In this document: piece by piece, positions 1 to 11,679 of the stretch
How positions within the stretch are numbered: the stretch's first letter is position 1
Layout: every line of letters begins with the position of its first letter
Assembly (NCBI GenBank): GCA_020744425.1
Contig: JAGMUV010000018.1
Coordinates: forward strand, 1,302,001-1,366,000
Length of the DNA: 64,000 bases
Origin: Dactylonectria macrodidyma
Taxonomy: Eukaryota > Ascomycota > Sordariomycetes > Hypocreales > Nectriaceae
Direction: 5' to 3'
Program-made: the position numbers and the translations under genes
Notes under the pieces: generated by a model
Seen by the model: the letters and a program-made list of their open reading frames with translations, nothing else
Database searches by the model: none
What the model was told of the DNA's origin: nothing

Positions 1-2960
1 CTTTACTCCTTTATAGATTTTCTATTCTATTAAGGTTTATAAAGAAGATTTAATTCTAATTAGAAAAGCTACTTACTATATAATCATTTTATTCCCTTAT
101 TTTAATACATTTTAAAGTAATTATATAAGTAAGGCAGATAATAGTATATTTAAAAGTATAAAGAAGTCTTTATATTCTACCCTTTTTACTTATAAGATTT
201 TATTAATTACTATTATAAGACGATCTCCTATAAGTTCATTTAAGTCTTCTTCTTTAAGAAAGTCCACTTTAATACAGTCTTTAGTCTCTAGCTAATTAAT
301 CAGTTTGTCTTATTAAAGGGATATAATTCATACGATTTCTTCTAAGTCTACTTCTAAAAGGTTATCCTTAAAGTTTTTTTAGTCTTTATTATAGCCTTTA
401 TCTTTATTAAAAATGATATCTTAAGTGCTTATTATTCAATTAATTATAAGGATCTAGATTCTATAGATATTTAAGGATCTATATCTGACTAAGAAGCTAA
501 TCTATCTTTTTAGCTTAAGCTATATCTTATGATTAAACTTTTATTATGCCTTAAGGGTTATAGTATAGGCCTTATAGCTAAATGCTCTTAGATATATTTA
601 GTTAGGCTATTTCACTAGTTATAGAATTCCTCTAGCTCTGGCTATTATAATATGCAATTAATCGTATAGTATTTTCTAGTGTGATTTATAATTTAGCGTT
701 TAGTTATATAGATAAACTGCTGTTCTACTGATTTCTAGCCATAGCTAATAAGAGAATCTAGCGCTTATTTACATAGCTCTTTCCTTATCCTTTATTATAC
801 TCCCTAAGCATTCAGCACTGCCATTTTATACTTAGTTATATAGTACTAAAGGCTTAATAATAATAGCTCTATTCTATATAAAGTTTCTAACTTATAGTTT
901 AACCTTTATAATCTTATTATTATATTTAATAACTTTAACTTTAATATTATATTAAACTTCTAAGTATTTAAAGAAGGATTTAAAGACTATAATCATAGCC
1001 TCTATTATCTAAAATATAAAGTAATAATCCTAAATATAACCCATTAATTAGTAAGTAAGCAATATCTGCAAAGTATAGCTACTTATCCCTTCTTTATAGT
1101 TATAAAAATCAATAGTAATATATTTGCTAGCTCTCTAGTCAGACTGCCTTAAAGCCTGTCTAACTTATCTCTTGATCTTTAATAGGCTATAGGCATTATA
1201 TTCGACTATTATTAGTCCTCGAATTCGCACTTCTTAAGATACTAAGACGAGGTATTCAAAAGCTTGCAGTTCTGGATACTCTAGGCAGTTATGCTAGCAG
1301 ATGGCTTCTCCTACTAAAAGAGCCCTCTTAGTATAAGAGGTAAACCTATAGGCTGCCTAAACTGCTAGAGTTATCTTTACTGGTTAGTATTTAATAATAT
1401 ATTAACCGTATAAGTCCTTAATTAAGCAGGCAATCGTCTAATCAGAATGATAGAGAGTTATTAGATTATGTCTATTATCTTAATAGAGTCCTTTCTTTTA
1501 TAACTAATATAAAGAGATTAGAATTATAAAGAGTTAGGGATAGTAGGCTATATCTTTAAGTAATAGGGCTTGAGTTCTTATTAGCCTGACTATTATTATT
1601 CTATATTTTAAAATTAGTAACTTTTAGTCACTTAATTAGATAAAGTCGCTTAGAAGGGCTAGCTAGAGATTAGCTAGTTAATTAGGATTATTTATAATTA
1701 AAATCATTATTCTAAAGTCTAGGATTTAAGATTTTTATAAAGGATAGTCATTACTCTAAGCAGTAAATGCAGTATTAACTTTAGTAATAAGCCGGCTATA
1801 TAGTTATTAGTCAGAGGTTTCCTCAATAGCTAGTTTTAGTAAGTTCTTAGACTTCTTCTAAGTAAGAGCTTTTACTTATACCTAGAGGTCTAGGTCTTCT
1901 TTAAGGGCTTCTCTTACCTTTATCTAAAATTTTTCTTAAGGCTTAAACCCTTTCTAAGCTATATTTAGAAAAATATAGAAGCATTTCTTAAGAGAATAGA
2001 GTAGACCGCACGCCGGGCATTTCTCCTAATCATTAAGAGACTTCTAATGCTTCGTCTTTTCTTTGCCTTTCTTTATAAAATAATACTAGCCTTTAATAAT
2101 GCAAGCATCCTCTGGTTTATCATCTTAGAGGTCCTCCCTAGCAAAGCTCACAGAGAATGCACCTTAGGAGATTTTTCTTATACAACCTAGGCCTTATAAG
2201 ACCTCTGCATTTTTAAGCTTATTCTAGAAAGCATTTACTAGATCTTAATAAATAAGGGATTCTTCTTAGATTAGGTTTTATTAGCTAATTTCATAGGCTG
2301 CTGTCTAGGCAGGGAGAAGGTATGAAGAGACATTAAGAAAGTCATATGCCCAGGAGCTATAAAAAAGGGTCTTAAGGACCTTTTATTACTATCCTTTAGC
2401 TAAGGCTTCTTCCTACTCTTCTAACCATTTAAGTGCTTAAGTTATAGTCTTTAAAAGTATTTTTATAAGGATTAAGTATATATTTCGAATATCTTATATT
2501 TTATTTACTTCTGACCTCCTGCACTAAGCATAGAGATTATAGTACTATTTATAGATTAACTTACGTAGCTAATAATAGGTCCGGATATAACTAGGAAAGA
2601 CAGTTCGGATAATCCAGTCTTAGAAGGTTCTTAGAGACTTCCTCTGTCTTTCTAATAACTTTTCTTAAAGCTAATAGAAAGAGAGGTCCTATTAAAAGCT
2701 CTTCTAACCTTATTCAGTTAGGTCAGATAGAGACCATATTCTATTAGTTATCTCCTATATATTATCTAAATTAGACCTTTCAGTCTTAGGTATTTCTAAT
2801 TGAATGGTCTATTATACTACTATTATCTTAGTATATTTATGTCTTCTGATATCTAAGAAGGCCGGTTCCTCTTTAAAGAAAACCTTCCTTTTAAAGTACT
2901 ATTACAGACCTAGAAGGTTAACCTAAAGAAGGAATTCATACTCTCAGTCCGGAAAGTCCC
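1..2960 (-). mobile_element. RIP-degraded Copia-like (Ty1) retrotransposon, gag and integrase remnants, cut by the window start
   Basis: Reading the minus strand from about 2,930 downwards and ignoring stops gives a Gag-like region at about 2,930-1,850. It includes a zinc-knuckle remnant near 2,015-1,970 (CPAC..., then a Cys four residues after a Tyr where the usual CX2CX3HX4C has His). Further down comes an integrase-like stretch: a zinc-binding-like segment and chromatin-facing core near 1,290-550, with the first core Asp in a TIDFYN context near 1,115, and NGSAE near 780. Below 450 lies the typical post-integrase linker (DIIFNKDKG). Many Gln and Arg positions are now TAA, TAG or TGA. This fits RIP (CpA to TpA), which acts on repeats in Pezizomycotina. 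The reverse transcriptase would lie beyond the left edge. Family assignment rests on remembered Gag and integrase patterns, so it is good to family level only. No LTR could be delimited; it may lie at about 3,000-3,260. Confidence 0.7.
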
Positions 2961-3259
2961 TAAGTTTTATAAGAATAGCTATAAGACCTTCTTTCTAGGA
3001 TTTTCTATATAGCATCATAGATAAGATAAAAGGACTATTAAAGATATTAAAATGGGTTAAGGCAGTAAGACTCTTAATTATTAAATATTAGGATATAAAA
3101 ATTATATATTCTATGCTTTCTGCCTATGCCTTAAGGTTTTAGAGCAAGCTTTATATACTCTTTCTCTTCTATATAGAATCAGCTAGAAGCTGATTGCTAA
3201 GCCTTATAGTAATAGGTGGCAATAGGTAGTAACTTTCGCCTCTGACATATCTGACAGAT

Positions 3260-6200
3260 ATAAACTTTAAATAGAATACTAAGGCCTAAAAAGCCTTTAA
3301 TAACTTAAAACAAGCTATCCTTAGTAAACCTGTTTTAATAACCTTTAACTTAAGATAATTAATTAAATTAGAAACTAATGCTTCTAACTTCACTCTAAGA
3401 GCTTAGATTAGATAATAAGATAATAAAAGAAACTTATACCTAATTGCATTTTACTTATATATACTAAAAGGAGCTAAACTTAATTATTCTATTTATAATA
3501 AAGAATTCTTAGTAATAATTAACTCTTTTAAAGAATTCTAATATTACTTCTTAAGAAGTAAATACCGGATTATAGTCTATATAGACTATAAGAATATCTC
3601 ACACTTTACTACTATATAAGAGCTTAGTAAAAGATAACTTCACTATATAGAATACCTATTAGAATTTAATTATATTATTATTTATAAGAAAGGCTTAGAA
3701 AATAGAAAAGCTAATATAATAAGTTAATAATCTAACTTTAAAGTTAATATACTAAAAGCTAATAAATAAATATTGACTTATACTCTTAAAGAATACTTTA
3801 AATAAAAATACATTATAGCTATAAGCAAGTTATAATTATTAGAAGACTTGCTAGAATGATTACAGAAGCTGGAATAAAGCTTTGAATAATGGATATATAA
3901 TGAATATCCAGTTCTAAGGAAATTACTATAATAAGAAGGAAAAGCAGCTTTAACTAGATCCTAGGGACCTCAAGTAATTACTTACTTTTATTAAAGTAAC
4001 TACTATAAAAACCCCTAGACCTTAGTTAAAAAACTTCATTAATATTTTTATAATAACTTTATAAAAGTATATATTACTTATATAAAATAATATAATTAAT
4101 ACTTATAAGACCTTATTAAGTAATATATAAAAGAATATTAAGAAATAATTAATTACTAAGACTATAAACCTAATAAAATATAGAAAAAACTTAAATAAGC
4201 TAATAAGCTTAATAAAATAGTATAAATTATAGTAATAGTATTTTAAAAAACACTTTATGAATGAATAAAAGAATATAACTAGATATACGAAATGAATAGA
4301 GTAATAGGAATATCTTGCCTAATTCCTAAATTATAACTCAGACTATAAAAGTTATAAGTCCTCCTAGAACTATAAGAACATTTAGTATAGAACATCTATA
4401 ATCACTTCTTATATAAATACTTAAGAATTAATAAAACTATTAAATGAATTAAAACAGTATATACATTTTCTAGTATAAAGAGAATAGTTATAAAAGTTAT
4501 TAAATCCTATAAACTATATAATAAAACCAAAGTATAATACTATAAACTATATAAAGAATTACAATCCCTATTAATTACTAAGTAATTATAGGACTCTATT
4601 ATAATAGATTTTATTATAAAACTACCTCTATTAAAAGACTTTATAAATAGCACCTTCTATAATAGCATTCTTATTATTATAAATAGATTTATAAAATTTT
4701 CTTATTTTTTATTATACTAAGAGTTAATAGATACTAAGTAGTTCGCTTACTTATTCTTATAAAATATTATTAGTATATATAGCTTACTAATAGAGATCCT
4801 AAGTAATAGAAGACTATTATTTATATTTAAGTTTTAATAAGCCTTAATAGCTTAACTAAGATTAAACTACTAGCTTATAATAATATTCTAATTATAAGTT
4901 AATAAATAAATAGAATATATAAATTAAGTATTTAAATAATACTTATAATACTATATTAACTATAAATAAAATAATTAAATAGAAAAGTTACTTATAGTAT
5001 AATTAAGTTATAATACTATAATAAATAAAAGTACTAAGCTTATACTATACTATACTAATTTCAGATTTATACTAAATGCATATTAATAATAATATAATAG
5101 AATCATTAACCTAAAAGCAATCCTAATATTAGACTAATTAAAAAATCTCTATAAAAAAATAAAAACTGAACTTAAATTTATATAAGAATAAATACAAAAA
5201 TATTATAATTAGAAAAAGCTAAAGGGACTATCCTTTTTAAAAGGAGATATAGTACTATTAGTAATAAAAAACCTATTAATAAATAGACTAAGTAAAAAAC
5301 TTAACTATAAATTCATCAGACTTTATAAAGTTTTAAAGAAAATCTTAGAAAATAACTATAGACTGAACTTAAAAATATAATATTACTTAGTTTTTTATAT
5401 CTTATTATTAGAATTAATAGAAAACACTATTCTAATTAATAATAGATAAAGTTATAAATTAGTAATAAAAGACTTAGAAGAGTACTATATTAAAGAAATT
5501 TATAATATAAAGAAAATTAATAGAAAAATAATATATCTTATAAAGTAGAAAGACTATTTTAAAAGTAAAATATTATAATAGCTACTAGAAAACCTTATCT
5601 ATATATAGCATCTACTAAAGACATTCTATATATAATACTAGAAGATAAAGAAGTAATACTAAAATTAAATATAGTAGACTAATTAATTACATCCACCTTA
5701 CTATAGGCCTGGACCTTAATAACTGTATTAGTCTCTTAACGCTCTGCTTTATCTAGCTTATTTAAAGAATAAAGACCTTAATATACTATCTCTATGCCCT
5801 TCTCTTAAAGCTATTTTTATTAGTAATAAAGCTGCATTAGATAAGATAAGCGCTTATTTATTTACTATTATAACTCTATTAACTCCTCTTCTACTTATTC
5901 TTCCTTAGACTCTAAATAATGCTTTTTAGCTATTAGATAAAAAGCTGCCTAGTTAGTATAAGTAAAAAGATTGGTTAAGTAAGAATAAAAATACTTATAT
6001 ATAGAGATTAACTCTTCTAAATTATTATAAGAATATCTATAATAAATACACTTAGAATAGTAAGAAATGCTCTTAAGCATTTTATACTTTAGCTTTTATT
6101 AAATATAATTTAAGCACTTAATAACTTTAGAGCTTATTTCTTTAATAAGTTTATAAAGATAATAATAATATATAGTAGATTATGATTTTACTTTTAATAT

Positions 6201-6320
6201 ACTATTAGTATTATAGAAAAATAATTATAAAAGAAGGTTAGATAAACTAAAAAGAAACTTAGGATAGCTAACTTATAAGCCTTAAAGATAAGGACTAATA
6301 GAAGGGAGATATTATATTAT
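3260..6320 (+). mobile_element. RIP-degraded Gypsy-like (Ty3) chromovirus remnant: RNase H, integrase, chromodomain
   Basis: Plus-strand translation across stops gives an RNase H region at about 3,290-3,750. It has LETNAS where LETDAS is usual, LNYSIYNKEFL, YIDYKNI and FNYIIIYKKG. An integrase core follows at about 4,595-5,110: DSIIIDFI, a VNRF-like stretch, LSNRRLLFIFKF and an YNNS-like AYNT segment. A chromodomain-like stretch is at about 5,455-5,580 (YYIKEIYNIKK ... LIKWKDY after correcting TAG to Trp or Gln). A C-terminal extension reaches about 6,300 and ends at a purine-rich tract (agaagggaga) that could be a polypurine tract before a 3' LTR. Gag, protease and reverse transcriptase are not seen upstream; the sequence changes to the opposed Copia-like element near 3,250, so this copy is truncated or nested. 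Base composition is extremely AT-rich and stops are mostly TAA and TAG, as expected for RIP. Confidence 0.75.
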
Positions 6321-7600
6321 AATTTATATAATATAAATGCTTAATATTATATAGCCCTTATAAATTTCTTACTAATTATAAATAATTACTATAAACTATA
6401 GAATGATTATTATAATCCTTCCTATAATTACTATAATTACTTCTATAATTACTATAATCACCTCTATAATAAAGATAATTAAACTTTATACTATATAATA
6501 TATAAACCTAAAGAATTAGCTATTATTAGAATACTAGCTCTTTAGCTATTAATATAACTTAGTTACTTTAATTTATACTAATTACTATATATTATTATAT
6601 ATTAACTATTACTTAATGTAATATTATAATTACTGCTTAATAAGTATGACCTAACCGTTCTACTAATATAGACCCTGGTCTATCCCTTAGGAACCCTTCT
6701 TAATCTACTCTATACTCTGTATAGCCTAGCTCAGGGACACGACTGTTATATTAAGAATCTAGAAGTTCTTTTAGTACTTTTAATTAGTAAGGCGTCTTTA
6801 TTTAGCCTGCTTTTTCTATTCTGAGTATATTTAGTACTTATAATATAAAGTATTCTAGCTAATAAGGATATTAGTATAGATATAGATATAATAGTATAAA
6901 TACTCTTTATTAAATCCTCTAATATTTAAAGACTAATAGTTATTTTAAAAGAAGAACTCTCTTACTTTTTAAATAGCTTTCTATTATTTAACTAGATCTT
7001 AGAAGTACTGCTTTATATTATACTTTAGATAATACTCTTATATAATCCGCTTAGAGATCTTAATACTATATTACTTAAGATTATAGATAATAAAAGTATT
7101 ATTATATTTATATTAGTAGAAGTAGTCTTTAATTAGATTAATAAAGGTATTAGTATTAATCTTTAAATAAAGAGAAGAGTACTTTTAAGTATTTTATTCT
7201 ACTAACCTCCTTTTTAGGGTTCTAATATTAAGTATATACTTATTATTATAAAGATAAGTATATATAGTATTAATAGATAGCCCTTCTTACTATTACTTAA
7301 GGATCTAGTCCTTAATACATTCTAAGTCCTTATAAGGCCTTAGTATTATATAAGACACAGACTAAGAGTTTAAGATTATAGTAGAAGTCGGAGTTTATAC
7401 TTCTTTCTAAGGCTTTTAACTATAATATCCCGCTCCCTCTAAACCGGCATTATCAGAGCTTTAGCGCTAATAGAATGGCATTAGCACTGCTAGGTATAGT
7501 ATCAGCTCTGCTATATTAAAAATAGTGCGCTATTATATTAATACTATAGCCTTATATAAAAACGCTGAAGGCCTATATGCGAAATAGCTCCAGTCATCTT
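6320..7600. other. AT-rich RIP tract, possible Gypsy LTR and unidentified degraded repeat
   Basis: This stretch has the same extreme AT bias as the elements to its left. Its first part (about 6,320-6,680) directly follows the putative polypurine tract and may be the 3' LTR of the Gypsy-like element; I could not find a second LTR copy to confirm this. From 6,780 to 7,450 the minus strand keeps one long frame interrupted mainly by TAA and TAG, which suggests a decayed transposon protein of unknown family. Base composition returns to normal within about 100 bp near 7,600, giving a sharp isochore boundary. Confidence 0.5.
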
Positions 7601-8098
7601 TATACATGGTTTTATCACCTATGTAGTAATATGCGACCGTAGGCCCCCAAACCCCCCTCTCTGATGGCGGGGCTATTCCCACCATCAATCTACCAGTCTG
7701 CCCTATTAGTGGTCACTGAACGAATGAACTGATGGGATTAGCCGACATCTTGGTTGTATTCATGCACATTCTAGTAGTTGCATATAATCAGCCAATAGTC
7801 AACCCCGTCAAGGGCTGACGGGCTGAGACAGGCCGTATCGCGCATGATATATCAAGGAGGCTGTGCGGGCTCAGGGGTGCAACTTTGGGCTGACTTCAGG
7901 CTGAACCCTTGGGGCATTAAAGACGACTGCGAGGCAGTCGCAAACACTTCAAACTGCATGCCATAATTGCCGCTCTTGAACGGCTAGCACATAGCTTTAT
8001 GATATCGATCATCGAACACATCACTTCTCCGGATTCAGGCCCACCCCACACACACATGCACAAAAACACCTCACACAACCCACTATCACCGTTCTTGA
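7601..8098. other. Intergenic region at the AT-rich/GC-equilibrated boundary
   Basis: No gene recognised. It is normal-composition DNA directly to the right of the RIP tract and is the presumed promoter region of the STAND-like gene that begins at 8,099. Confidence 0.5.
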
Positions 8099-10290
8099 GT
8101 GATGATATTAGGGCCTGAGACAAACATGCAATTTGCACCATTCATTGACCCGGAGCCTAGCGCGCTCGTGCAGCGATATTCGTGGGAAATTGAAACGATT
8201 CCCCGAACAGAGCCTGATACCAAGGAGTTCAGCCAACTTCGCGCCGATTTTATAGGCGACAGGGATAGGAAGGCTGCGGAGAGGCAAGATGAAATCAGGC
8301 GCATTGAGGCGCATCTGTTCGCAGCTAGGTATGTGGCGAATTTTAACACCAATCTGCCTATTCGTCATCAAAGATGCCTTTCGAACCAGCTTATCTAACT
8401 GAGCCATAGGCCAGGTGACGAGGAGTCTTTACTCAAAACACAACAACAATTATTCGGCTCTATGAAAGATTTTCAAAAGTTTGTACCAGGACATTCTGCG
8501 ACAGCTGCACCCCTTACCAGCTGGGCTGATGTCGAGAAAGTGGTTCAGGACGTCCAGGCCCAGTGGGACACCAAGACAAATGAAACGCATCTTGGAAAGA
8601 CGAAGAACTGTCTCCGGAAAATGTGCAATGGACTGAACAACCATTCTACAACACTCAAGCTGCTTCCTTCAGAGAGCATGTACACCTCTTTGATTGCCGG
8701 CTCTGTGTCCATGATTATCAAGGTGTGTGATACCGTTGATCTACCGAATGCTGCCGCTGACATGGTTTCGCGTCGTGGGCATCGGCAAATCATATCAACA
8801 TCACAGAGGCTTTCGCACAGGGCATTGTCGTCATTAATGACGCTGTCAGCATGGTTCAGAGGAGCCAAGTGTATGACACTCCGGCTCTCAAACAGCTGGC
8901 CATGCGTCTTTACTCTCACGTCTTGACATATTTGACACAGTTCATGGCTTGGTTCACTCATCGCAGCAGAACCAGATTCCTGAAGAGTTTCAATGAGAAC
9001 ATCCAGCAAAACTTCCAGGCGGGTCTCGACCGCGTCAAAGAGGTCGCCGAACTTCTCTGTCGGCACATTCAGCTCCACATGTCCGCAGATGGTCGCATTT
9101 CCAAGCTAATGCTGGAAGAAACAAGCGGTAACGTGAAGCACCTGCTCCATCTTCAAGAGGCGGGCCAAGTTCAAGCGAGAATCCAGACCGAAGCGACTGC
9201 TAATCTGGTCGAAAACATGGTGCATTCTCAGTTCCAAAAATCTAGGGAGGAATTGCGTGAGGATATGCGAAGCCTGGCGAATACCTTACACGAAATGCTC
9301 CGGCAAGAGATATCCGCCACGGGTATGACGAATCTTCTCGTGCACCAAGCCGCACTATCTAGAGCGCCGAGTCCTGGAGGGTTGGAGCGACATGGAAGAT
9401 CCGGTACGGTCGTAGCTGAAAGCCGAGTAAACGAATACTAACAGCCAATAGGCTCTGATAGTTCCGTTTCATCAAGCCGAACGGGCGAATGCATAACAAC
9501 AATTGACTCCTTGCCACAAAGAGGAGCCGTCATCCAATTCGAGTCTCGACATTTTGAGGAGTTCTTCGACTGGGATCAGGTCCATCTGTCTGATGAATCA
9601 CCTCAGCCCGTCCTTGCAGATCCCGCATTCGTGACGCGGCTCAAGTCCTTTACAGAAACGATGGAATCACGAATCATGTACGCCCACAGTCGTTATCAAG
9701 GGATTGAATCCAAGTCCTTGATCGATGCCGTTGGAAGGTACATATCATTGGCTCGAGAGACCAATGTTCCAGTTATCTCCTATTTCTGCCGACTATCATC
9801 AGACGAAGCGCCACCGAACAGGACGAAAGAGTCCATGGAGCTATCAGCCTTGCTCTATGGCATGATTCGGCAAGTAATCAATTTGTTGCCTGCGGAATTA
9901 GATACAGACTCGCCAAGATTCGACGGGGCGAGACTGGCGAGTCTTGATGGGACGCTGCGCACGTGGGATGCAGCAATCTCTGTTTTCAAGGACCTGGTAC
10001 AATCTGTACAGTTGCCTCTACTCCTCATCGTCATCGACGGGTTTGTCTTGCTGGAGGATGACTTTGAGCATAGTACGGATGGGAAGATTGACAAATTGGT
10101 TTGCTGCCTAAAACAGTTGGTAGATGCCAGCGACGCACAGGGTCGGATTGTCAAGGTTCTTTTCACGACAGACGGTTTATCAGAACCATTGTGCCGAGAG
10201 TTGGACGAGAGAGACATAGTTGCATGTAGCCCATTCTCTCCGGGAAGGGCACGGAGACCAGCTAGGCCCGGGCAGATTGTTTCGTTCTAG
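8099..10290 (+). CDS. STAND-like protein with DUF7708-type N-terminal domain
   Basis: Proposed exons are 8099-8328, 8410-8722, 8809-9403 and 9452-10290, giving about 658 aa. The first intron (gtatgt..catag) and last intron (gtacgg, branch tactaac, aatag) are convincing. After the second exon, the region TSLIAGSVSMIIK and then AFAQGIVVINDAVS, followed by YDTPALKQLAMRLYSH and RFLKSFNEN, matches the helical N-terminal domain of fungal STAND proteins that I associate with DUF7708. A long helical stretch follows. The C-terminal part resembles an NTPase fold with a Walker B-like LLLIVIDG strand, but I see no clear P-loop, so nucleotide binding is doubtful. The family is thought to act in non-self recognition or programmed cell death; that role is inferred. 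The second intron is odd. Related proteins usually have about ten more residues here (a frame reading ASANHINITE is open just upstream), and the natural acceptor seems to read GG at 8777-8778 rather than AG. The gene may use the weaker site at 8808 or may be damaged. It converges on the AlkB-like gene. Confidence 0.65.
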
Positions 10291-10333
10291 TTTCGTCATA
10301 TGTTGGAACTTGATGTCTATCCATTTCGATATC

Positions 10334-11083
10334 CTAAACCTTCAAGCTCTCTTCAGTTATGCTGACGCCCTTCTCTCCTTCTACCTTTATTTGATCGTCT
10401 TTCTTCGCATCTGCTTCGTATTGTTTCCACCGATACTCCCGCTCCACACCTATCCGCCTCTGCGCTGTATCGCACAAGTTCTCGTTGCCGCACTCGCACT
10501 CGCCCCCTTCACGCAACCAACGATACGTAATACTCCAACGATCCTGCCTGGGCCTCACAGTTCCATCTGGCAGCGTATCCGTCTTGCGAGACTTGATGCT
10601 GTGCGTCCAGTGCAACCTCGAGTCTCCGCTCATCTTAATCATGCTCCGCGGCACCAAGTCGACATCGGTCCTTTGATCCGACACCTTGTCGCGAAACTGC
10701 ATAAATACTGGAGATCCCAGTGATAACGCGTACAATTGGTCGTATGTGCTGTGAGTGTCGACGTGCGGCGGGATCCCGGTGCCTGGGGCGTAATGCTGGA
10801 GACAAACCTGATCAGGTTGGCGGCCTTCAGTGATGGGTAGCAACGGGACGAGCCATTCTGGAAATGGTTTAAAAGGAGTATCTTCATCGATTCCAAATGT
10901 CTTATAGCTGAAAGTATAGCCGTAGTGCAGTGAGAGGCGTCCTGAGCGGTCCGGCCATTCAAGTTCGTTCTGGAAGATGTGGACAAGCTTTTCTTCGTGG
11001 GCGGGTGTGATGAAGTCGGTTTGCATCAAAATACCGGAGGGAGAGATGGGCAGTTCCTCCATTTTATGTGCGATTTTGAGCAA
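10334..11083 (-). CDS. AlkB-like 2-oxoglutarate/Fe(II) dioxygenase (ALKBH8-like)
   Basis: Single-exon gene of 249 aa. The double-stranded beta-helix of the AlkB family is visible: the iron ligands HVD at residues 107-109 (PPHVDTHS), a distal His at about 158-161 (RLHWTHSIKSR), and the 2-oxoglutarate-binding Arg in the DRWSITYRW segment (182-188). An HYAPGTGIPPH stretch before the HxD is typical of the ALKBH8/tRNA-type subgroup. Such enzymes oxidatively demethylate or hydroxylate alkylated nucleic acids; which substrate is used here cannot be decided. No methyltransferase or RRM domain is fused, unlike metazoan ALKBH8. A small Cys cluster (ECECGNENLC, about 195-204) follows the catalytic domain and could bind a metal. 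The start at 11,083 is the first ATG of the frame; Met8 (11,062) is an alternative. It faces the STAND-like gene tail-to-tail with about 40 bp between them. Confidence 0.85.
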   Translation of the reverse strand: MLKIAHKMEELPISPSGILMQTDFITPAHEEKLVHIFQNELEWPDRSGRLSLHYGYTFSYKTFGIDEDTPFKPFPEWLVPLLPITEGRQPDQVCLQHYAPGTGIPPHVDTHSTYDQLYALSLGSPVFMQFRDKVSDQRTDVDLVPRSMIKMSGDSRLHWTHSIKSRKTDTLPDGTVRPRQDRWSITYRWLREGGECECGNENLCDTAQRRIGVEREYRWKQYEADAKKDDQIKVEGEKGVSITEESLKV

Positions 11084-11679
11084 GCTGCCTAGACTTTCTT
11101 GCCTTAAATTACTGAGCTTGCCATGAGCCAGAATGAAGTTTGCGCTTAGTTGTGGCCTGATGAGATGAGCAATAAACCTCGAGTTGAATTTTCTGTCACG
11201 TGATGCTTTGCTGCACCAAACACGATCATGATTCAGCGATGCCTGTCACATATTTCATGTCAGGCATTGAAATGAACATCAGTATTGTTGAGCTACGGGC
11301 GATTTTCTCCTGAAAAATTACCATCACCTCATTCCCGGCGGCAGAACTAACTATGCCGACCAAGGGAATGCGAAAGAGGGTGCATGTGCTCCGTTTACAC
11401 CACGTAGAACATCCGCATATGCAGTTCCTGAACGACAATGTATGACCTTGGTGATCGACATAAAAATCTGCCCACGGATGCAATTTTATACACTTCTCCT
11501 GTTCTAAGCTCACAAGTGGGCTGTGCATATGCAGGCTCCCAGTCGCTCGAGGCGCAGCACTTCGAGGCAGATACGTGCAGCTCCACCTCACCCACCCACA
11601 CGACATTCCATTAAATCCTATCATTTCCAACCTCATCGGTTACAAAATACACATTTGCAGAGTCATTTGTTTCGATAAG
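11084..11679. other. Intergenic region upstream of AlkB-like gene and HET pseudogene
   Basis: This is a divergent promoter region. I see only short ORFs without recognisable domains and no repeats. Confidence 0.4.

Noticed and set aside
5690..6300. Separate hAT-like transposase remnant after the Gypsy integrase
   Set aside because: The frame continues from the Gypsy chromodomain and ends at a polypurine-like tract, so it is better read as the C-terminal extension of the same polyprotein.
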